Positions 59,162 to 64,000 of a stretch of DNA of 64,000 bases are shown piece by piece. Source of the DNA: Motiliproteus sp963974645 (GTDB lineage: Bacteria > Pseudomonadota > Gammaproteobacteria > Pseudomonadales > Balneatricaceae); assembly GCA_963974645.1 (NCBI GenBank), contig CAXBEA010000005.1:1-64000 (forward strand). The letters run 5' to 3'. A model generated the notes under the pieces. The model was not told the origin of the DNA and made no database searches. It saw only the letters and a list, made by a program, of their open reading frames with translations. A program made the position numbers and the translations under genes. The stretch's first letter is position 1. Each line of letters opens with the position of its first letter.

Positions 59162-60586
59162 GTGAGCACCAATAATCCTCAATCTGTAAGTTCTGAATCT
59201 GTAAGTTCTGACTCTGCTAGCTCTGACACTGTTAACACCAGCGCTGTTAGCACCCGTTCTATGAGCACCCACTACGTCGATCTTTTCCGTCATTGCTCGC
59301 CCTATATCAACGCCCATCGTGGCAAGACTCTGGTACTGATGCTGGATGGCGAAGCGCTCGCAGACGGCAGTTTTAGCAATATCGCCAACGACCTAGCGCT
59401 GCTCAACAGCCTCGGCCTGCGCCTGGTACTGGTGCACGGTGGCCGGCCACAGATTGAAGCACGCCTAGCCAAAAACGGCATCCTCACCCGCCAGCACAGC
59501 GATCTGCGGATCACCGATGCCGTTACCCTGGAATACGTCAAGGAGGTTATCGGCGGGCTGCGCACGGATATCGAAGCGCGGCTATCGATGGGCTTGCCCA
59601 ATTCGCCGATGCACGGCGCTAAACTTAGGGTCTGCAGCGGTAATTTCGTGGCGGCCAAACCCCTCGGCGTGGTCGAGGGTGTGGACTACCTGCATACCGG
59701 TGAAGTGCGTCGTATTGACGGCAAAGCAATCAGCCGTCAGCTGGATCAAGGCGCCATCGTATTGCTCTCCAACTTGGGCTACTCCCCGACCGGCGAGATC
59801 TTCAACCTAGCGCTGGAGGATGTCGCGGCCCAAGTTGCCATCAGCCTCAAGGCGGACAAACTGATCTGCTTTGGCGAGGACAACGGCATCGTTCACAATA
59901 ACGGTGAACGCCGCTCGGAGCTGCTTACCAAAGCCGCCGAGCGTTTCCTACAGCATTACCTAGATGGCATGACCGATACCCAACAGTCGCACAGCCAACT
60001 GTCGCGGCATCTGATAGCCATCACCACCGCCTGCCGTGGCGGTGTCGAGCGCGGCCACCTGATCAGTTACCACCAAGACGGCGCCCTGCTCACCGAGCTG
60101 TTTACCCGCGAGGGCACCGGCACGATGGTGGCTCAAGAGAGTTACGAACAGATCCGCCAAGCAGGCATCGAGGATGTCGGTGGCATCCTCGCGCTGATCC
60201 GGCCACTCGAACAGTCGGGCATCCTGGTACGCCGCTCTCGCGAGCTGCTAGAAACTGAAATTGATCGTTTCGTGCTGGTCGAACGGGATGGTGCCGCCAT
60301 CGGTTGCGCGGCCCTCTATCCCTACGAAGATGGCTCGGCCGAACTGGCCTGCGTCGCGGTGCACCAGGATTACCACGGCGGCAACCGCGGTGAACACATG
60401 CTGCAGCAGATTGAAGCGCAAGCCCGCAACCAGGGGATCACCCGGCTGTTTGTGCTGACGACCCGCACCGCGCACTGGTTTCAAGAGCAGGGGTTTGTCG
60501 AAGTTGGCCGCGAGCGTCTGCCCCAGAGCAAGCAGGCTTTGTACAACCTGCAGCGTAACTCAAAGGTGTTTGAAAAAGCGCTCTAG
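59162..60586 (+). CDS. argA: N-acetylglutamate synthase with repeat-built N-terminus
   Basis: First enzyme of arginine synthesis. The amino-acid-kinase-like domain (FRHCSPYINAHRGKTLVLML, LVLVHGGRPQIE, CSGNFVAAKP) holds the arginine site, and the C-terminal GNAT domain (CAALYPYEDGSAELACVAV, YHGGNRGEHMLQ) the acetyl transfer. The GTG start at 59162 has AGAGGA about 10 bases upstream. Its first 33 residues are Ser-rich pentapeptide repeats ahead of MSTHYVDLFRH, where other ArgA proteins begin; the ATG there (59261) lacks a ribosome binding site. Length 474 aa. Confidence 0.93.
   Translation: MSTNNPQSVSSESVSSDSASSDTVNTSAVSTRSMSTHYVDLFRHCSPYINAHRGKTLVLMLDGEALADGSFSNIANDLALLNSLGLRLVLVHGGRPQIEARLAKNGILTRQHSDLRITDAVTLEYVKEVIGGLRTDIEARLSMGLPNSPMHGAKLRVCSGNFVAAKPLGVVEGVDYLHTGEVRRIDGKAISRQLDQGAIVLLSNLGYSPTGEIFNLALEDVAAQVAISLKADKLICFGEDNGIVHNNGERRSELLTKAAERFLQHYLDGMTDTQQSHSQLSRHLIAITTACRGGVERGHLISYHQDGALLTELFTREGTGTMVAQESYEQIRQAGIEDVGGILALIRPLEQSGILVRRSRELLETEIDRFVLVERDGAAIGCAALYPYEDGSAELACVAVHQDYHGGNRGEHMLQQIEAQARNQGITRLFVLTTRTAHWFQEQGFVEVGRERLPQSKQALYNLQRNSKVFEKAL
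59186..59275. repeat. six 15-bp tandem repeats in the argA 5' end
   Basis: Units encode VSSES, VSSDS, ASSDT, VNTSA, VSTRS and MSTHY in line. The last unit is the presumed ancestral start of argA. Similarity is strongest between the first two units and decays toward the middle. Confidence 0.85.
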
Positions 60587-60635
60587 GGCAGGAATTATGA
60601 CGACAGTACTCACTGTCGGGTGAAACCCGACAGCA

Positions 60636-62015
60636 TCAAGAGCAAGGCAGGATCAGGGTGAAACGGGCGCCACCCAGTGAACTCTGATCCAGCTCCAGAT
60701 GGCCGCCATAGCCTTGCAGGATGTCGCGCACCACCGACAGGCCGATGCCCTGGCCAGGAGCCTGACTATCAGCGCGAGTACCGCGCTCGAGAATCCGCTG
60801 CCGCAATGCGGGTGCGATCCCGGCACCGTCATCCTCCACGCTTATCTGTAGTCGCGATCCCTGCTGAACGACCTCAACCCTGACGCAACCGTTACCGTAT
60901 TTAAAGCCGTTGTCGATCAGGTTGCCGAGCATCTCCATCAGATCCCGCTCATCGCCAACAAAGCTCAGATCCGCACCCAGGGCATCAAACTGCCGATACA
61001 CTGTCGGATAGACCTTCGCCATCGCCTGACCGATCCGCTCGGCGACTCGCTGAATCGAGACCCGCTGCAACAGCCTATGCGCCGATACCGAAGCAGCACG
61101 GCCGAGCTGATGACTGATGATCGCATCCATCCGATCCACCTGCTGCTGCAGCTGGAGCTGATCTTCGCGTCGCTGCGCCTGGCTCACTTCGGCCGCTGGC
61201 AAATCACGCTCGGCTTGGTTGCGCAGCACCGCCAGCGGCGTCTTCAGGCTATGCGCCAGATCCGCCAGGGTATTGCGGTAGCGCTGGCGTCGAGCGCGTT
61301 CGGTATCGAGCAACAGGTTAAGATTGCGGGTCAGCGGCAACACCTCAAGCGGAAAGCGACCTTCGAGCTGCTGCTCGGTGCCCGTTTCGATCGCTTTGAT
61401 ATCTCGCGCCAGCGCCTGCAACGGTTTCAGTCCCCAGCGCATCAGTAACGCCTGGGCCGCCAGCAGCAATAGCCCCAACAGTGCCAGCCCGCTCCACAGC
61501 GGGGTACGGTAACCCCGCACACCGGCATTAAAGCGATCTGGTCGCTCCAGGGTGGTGAACAGAAACTCGGTAACCAGGCCGCTTTCGATCTCCCACAACA
61601 CCCGATAACTATAGAAAAACAAACCCTGCTCGGTCAGTCCAAACAATGACCCGCCGATCTCCGGCTGCTCGGCCGGTAGTTGCAACTCGACCCCTAGACT
61701 CGACTCTGATCGCCACAGGGTTTTGCCCCCGGCGTCACTGACCACGCCAAACAACCCCGAACCCAATTGACTAAAACGCGGTTCCTGCAGGCTCGGCGGC
61801 ATCCAGAGCACCCCGCCGCCCGCCTCCGCTGCCGCCAACAGCACATAGCTTTGCAGCTCCAGACGTTCACGCTCGGCCTGCTCCAAACTAAGGCGATTAG
61901 CCTGATCCAGAACCAGTGCGGTGAGGCCGATAATCAGCGGTAATAACAGGCAGGAGGCGAGGCCCAGGCGGGCATTGAGCGAATAGGGGATACCTGAAAG
62001 CAGAGGGCGCAACAC
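60636..62015 (-). CDS. phoQ: sensor histidine kinase, PhoQ-like
   Basis: Two-span membrane kinase (helices about 17-37 and 173-192) with a periplasmic domain of about 135 residues. HAMP-like segment WGLKPLQALARDIKAIE, then the His box LADLAHSLKTPLAVL with H255, which is very close to the PhoQ sequence, then the ATPase lobes (MLGNLIDNGFKYG, VEDDGAGIAP, GQGIGLSVVRDI). The periplasmic part has few acidic clusters, so Mg sensing as in E. coli cannot be assumed. GTG start, 3 bp after the phoP stop. Confidence 0.85.
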   Translation of the reverse strand: MLRPLLSGIPYSLNARLGLASCLLLPLIIGLTALVLDQANRLSLEQAERERLELQSYVLLAAAEAGGGVLWMPPSLQEPRFSQLGSGLFGVVSDAGGKTLWRSESSLGVELQLPAEQPEIGGSLFGLTEQGLFFYSYRVLWEIESGLVTEFLFTTLERPDRFNAGVRGYRTPLWSGLALLGLLLLAAQALLMRWGLKPLQALARDIKAIETGTEQQLEGRFPLEVLPLTRNLNLLLDTERARRQRYRNTLADLAHSLKTPLAVLRNQAERDLPAAEVSQAQRREDQLQLQQQVDRMDAIISHQLGRAASVSAHRLLQRVSIQRVAERIGQAMAKVYPTVYRQFDALGADLSFVGDERDLMEMLGNLIDNGFKYGNGCVRVEVVQQGSRLQISVEDDGAGIAPALRQRILERGTRADSQAPGQGIGLSVVRDILQGYGGHLELDQSSLGGARFTLILPCS

Positions 62016-62018
62016 CGA

Positions 62019-62789
62019 TCAGACGACCCCTGGCTCGGCAGGGCCTGTCATTGAGGTATCTGTAGAAGAGATGTCTGGAGCTGAAGTGCCTGAGGTTGAA
62101 GTATCGGCAACCGGTTCAGGCAGCAGCGCGAAGCGATAACCGCGGCCCCGGTCGGTGGCAATCGGCTTGAGACTGCCGTCCGGATCGAGCTTTTTACGCA
62201 ACCGGGTGATAAACACCTCGATCACGTTGCTGTCGCGGTCAAAATCCTGATCGTAGAGATGCTCGGTCAGTTCGGTCTTGGATACCACCCTGCCCGCCTG
62301 ATGGATCAGATACTCGAGGGTGGCATATTCGTACGCGGTCAGCTCCACCGGCTTCCCCTCAAGCTGCACCTGCTTGGCGGCGGTATCGATCTGCAACGGA
62401 CCAAACAGGAACTTGGGGCTGGCCTGACCGGCGGAGCGACGCAATAGCGCATTCACTCGCGCCAGCAGCTCTTCGATATGGAAGGGTTTGGTGAGGTAAT
62501 CATCGGCGCCGGCTTCGAGCCCTTCGACCTTATCTTGCCAGTCACTGCGGGCCGTCAGGATCAGGATTGGCAGTCGCTGGCCCAGGCTACGCAACTCCCG
62601 AATCAGTGCTAAGCCGCTGATTCCAGGCAACCCCAGGTCGATAATGGCCAGATCGTACGGCCACTCTTGAGCCAGATACAGCCCCTCTTCTCCATCGGCT
62701 GCCAGGTCAGCAACGTAGCGCCGCGACTTGAGCGCATCGCCGAGTTGCTGGCGCAGTGACCGCTCGTCTTCAACCACCAGAATACGCAT
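62019..62789 (-). CDS. phoP: OmpR-family response regulator, PhoP-like, with repeat tail
   Basis: Partner of the adjacent PhoQ-like kinase. Start at ATG 62789 with AAGGAG 7 bases upstream; 256 aa. Receiver with D51 in LAIIDLGLPG, LTARSDWQDKVE and TKPFHIEELLAR; winged helix with SNVIEVFITRLRKKL and DRGRGYRFALL. PhoP homologues normally stop about there; here about 30 Ser/Thr-rich residues follow as pentapeptide repeats. Likely targets are envelope and LPS-modifying genes, which is inference. Confidence 0.87.
   Translation of the reverse strand: MRILVVEDERSLRQQLGDALKSRRYVADLAADGEEGLYLAQEWPYDLAIIDLGLPGISGLALIRELRSLGQRLPILILTARSDWQDKVEGLEAGADDYLTKPFHIEELLARVNALLRRSAGQASPKFLFGPLQIDTAAKQVQLEGKPVELTAYEYATLEYLIHQAGRVVSKTELTEHLYDQDFDRDSNVIEVFITRLRKKLDPDGSLKPIATDRGRGYRFALLPEPVADTSTSGTSAPDISSTDTSMTGPAEPGVV
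62031..62105. repeat. five degenerate 15-bp repeats at the phoP 3' end
   Basis: On the minus strand the units encode DTSTS, GTSAP, DISST, DTSMT and GPAEP, just before the stop. Only the extension beyond the winged helix is affected. Confidence 0.7.
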
Positions 62790-62793
62790 TCGC

Positions 62794-63102
62794 TCACTCC
62801 TTAGCGGCGGCTGGTTCAAAAGGCCGTTGCTTGCCATCACGGGCATCAATCAGCATCAATTTAACCCGCCCCGAAGGTTGCAACAGCTTGACTCGGTAGG
62901 CGAGCCCCTCGCCGGTAGTTACCGACTGCAGATCGAGGATCTGGCCGCCGTATTGGCGCTGGATCAGCTGCGCCGCCTGCTCCCTATCCAGGGTCTGCTC
63001 GGGCGCGGCGCCCAAACTCGCGGATAGTAAAAGCGTGCAGACCAGGCTCAACATAGCGATGGAGGGTCCGAATCGGTACGATGGTGAGGTTCCCTGTATC
63101 AA
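62794..63102 (-). CDS. PepSY-domain protein
   Basis: Small exported protein with a signal or anchor helix (AMLSLVCTLLLSASLGA) and one PepSY domain (LDREQAAQLIQRQYGGQILDLQSV). Such proteins are common next to PhoPQ-type systems and may act as periplasmic modulators. The TTG start at 63102 has GGAGG upstream; an ATG at 63054 would still give a signal peptide. Length 102 aa. It ends 4 bp before phoP begins. Confidence 0.8.
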   Translation of the reverse strand: MIQGTSPSYRFGPSIAMLSLVCTLLLSASLGAAPEQTLDREQAAQLIQRQYGGQILDLQSVTTGEGLAYRVKLLQPSGRVKLMLIDARDGKQRPFEPAAAKE

Positions 63103-63126
63103 TCTATCCCTGCCTCCCGGCCGGGA

Positions 63127-63717
63127 TTAGAACACCGGCCGTACTTTTACCCTAACCCGAATTTTATTACCCGGATCATAATCCATGCGGGTGTTGTATG
63201 TCTCGCCCTGGTAGCGATAGGTCACATTGTAGCCCACGACTTTCTGCTCCCAGCGAGTCTCATACTCGGTATCGCAGCGTTGTTCATTGCGATACTCCGC
63301 CGGGGCCGTTCGCGAACGACTCCGTGCGCCTATATCCCCACCAATGGCTGCGCCCAATAAACCGCCCGCAACGGTTTTAATATTACGATTATCTCGATGG
63401 TTGCCACGGCCGAGATTGTTACCGATCGCCGCGCCGATAATCCCGCCGAAGATCGCCGCCGTGTTGGAACGATAGCCATCGCTGGAGCCTTGGTAGCGAA
63501 TCCGCTCGGTCCAGCACTGCTGGTGCGGAATCTGCTGTGAGACAGCTTGGGTGATCGGATCTACGGCGATAACCTTGGCAAACGTATGCCGTGGATTGCC
63601 CTTGCCGCCATGATTCTGCTCGGAGCGGTGAGACGAACCGGCCCAAGCCTGACCCATACCCAGTCCAGCAACGGTTAATCCGGTGATCAAGAGTCTAGAG
63701 AGTGTTTGCGAGTTCAT
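63127..63717 (-). CDS. glycine-zipper 2TM-domain outer-membrane-type protein
   Basis: Envelope protein with a signal peptide (residues 1-26, ending AWA) and a glycine zipper (AAIFGGIIGAAIGNNLG and AGGLLGAAIGGDIGA, about 88-127) of the SlyB/Rick_17kDa type. A C-terminal part with Cys and Tyr follows (CDTEYETRWEQKVVGYNVTYRYQGE). Length 196 aa. It is first in a leftward run with the PepSY gene, phoP and phoQ, recalling the PhoPQ link of SlyB in enterobacteria. Confidence 0.85.
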   Translation of the reverse strand: MNSQTLSRLLITGLTVAGLGMGQAWAGSSHRSEQNHGGKGNPRHTFAKVIAVDPITQAVSQQIPHQQCWTERIRYQGSSDGYRSNTAAIFGGIIGAAIGNNLGRGNHRDNRNIKTVAGGLLGAAIGGDIGARSRSRTAPAEYRNEQRCDTEYETRWEQKVVGYNVTYRYQGETYNTRMDYDPGNKIRVRVKVRPVF

Positions 63718-63862
63718 GTGGCTGCCCCTTTGGCTGTGGTCTTGACCCTAGGGTAGCGCGATGGAACTGAATGCTAACTGAATTAATGCTATAGACTTGG
63801 TAAAGATACGCAGAGGCTCTATTTTTCTACTGCCCCCAACCGCAGGATGGAATGAAGGCCGC

Positions 63863-64000
63863 TCATGGTCTGTTCTGAGGTGGCTCTTGTGGCGTGTTTT
63901 GTGAAGTGTCTTGGGGCGCTTTTGCAGCCGCTAATTGCTTCTGGCGGCGCTGACGCACCAGCAGCATCACATAGCGAATGTTGTAGCCAAAGCCGATCAG
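63863..64000 (-). CDS. 3' end of an unidentified membrane protein
   Basis: An open minus-strand frame enters from the right edge and stops at 63863-63865. The 45 visible residues start with a hydrophobic segment (LIGFGYNIRYVMLLV), then a basic turn RQRRQKQ, and end in a Gln/Pro-rich tail. This looks like a last membrane helix with a cytosolic tail. The family cannot be told from this piece. Confidence 0.55.
   Translation of the reverse strand: MIGFGYNIRYVMLLVRQRRQKQLAAAKAPQDTSQNTPQEPPQNRP

Overview
This window is a chromosomal segment of a Gram-negative gammaproteobacterium. The evidence is the core gene content and order: pstSCAB-phoU and phoBR, ubiCA, envC-ctpA-yibQ, gpmI, yibN-grxC-secB-trmL, glnA-ntrBC, typA, waaA/opsX/kdkA, glnE, argE/argA and phoPQ. 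It looks like a free-living, probably marine, relative of the Oceanospirillales/Pseudomonadales; I cannot name a genus from the sequence alone. No rRNA, tRNA or CRISPR array was seen.

Layout. (1) 1-11000: phosphate block. phoR (cut by the window start) and phoB, then ubiA-ubiC, a divergent HU gene, then phoU-pstB-pstA-pstC-pstS, all read leftward from pstS. Pho boxes lie before phoB, pstS and pstC. (2) 11100-24600: housekeeping genes for envelope and cell division (yibQ, ctpA, envC), glycolysis (gpmI), redox and secretion (rhodanese, grxC, secB), tRNA modification (trmL), glutathione turnover (ggt) and nitrogen control (ntrBC). (3) 24900-32000: glnA with a sigma-54 promoter and NtrC sites, divergent typA, pip, dtd, a YeiH-type transporter and a PhnA/YjdM protein. 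(4) 32000-48400: lipopolysaccharide locus. A normal-composition frame (two glycosyltransferases on the left; lpxL, msbA, a gtr-like cassette, waaA, opsX and kdkA on the right) encloses an A+T-rich island at about 34750-39500. The island starts next to a decayed IS30-family transposase and encodes GT2, GT9, a CDP-glycerol glycerophosphotransferase-like protein, a TagD-type cytidylyltransferase and a GT25. (5) 48500-55800: ilvE, glnE, a CYTH triphosphatase and the DUF47-pit phosphate uptake pair with a divergent Pho box. (6) 55800-57930: an A+T-rich lipoprotein gene of unknown function between two long non-coding stretches. (7) 57900-64000: argE, argA, phoQ-phoP with a PepSY protein and a glycine-zipper protein, then the 3' end of an unidentified gene.

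How the genes work together. Phosphate supply is covered by a high-affinity Pst system under PhoBR, and a low-affinity Pit system whose promoter carries an inverted Pho box suggestive of repression. Nitrogen control is covered by GlnA, its adenylyltransferase GlnE and NtrBC. The LPS locus predicts an inner core with one phosphorylated Kdo (WaaA, KdkA, OpsX). The TagD plus glycerophosphotransferase pair in the island predicts glycerol-phosphate decoration of the outer core or another surface glycan. This is the most system-like novelty in the window.

Other notable points are a UbiA lacking about 31 residues relative to E. coli UbiA, and a recurring pattern of 11-15 bp degenerate tandem repeats at the starts, ends and edges of genes (phoB/phoR, envC, a Sel1-like gene, yeiH, argA, phoP). 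In argA the repeats appear to have lengthened the protein at its N-terminus.
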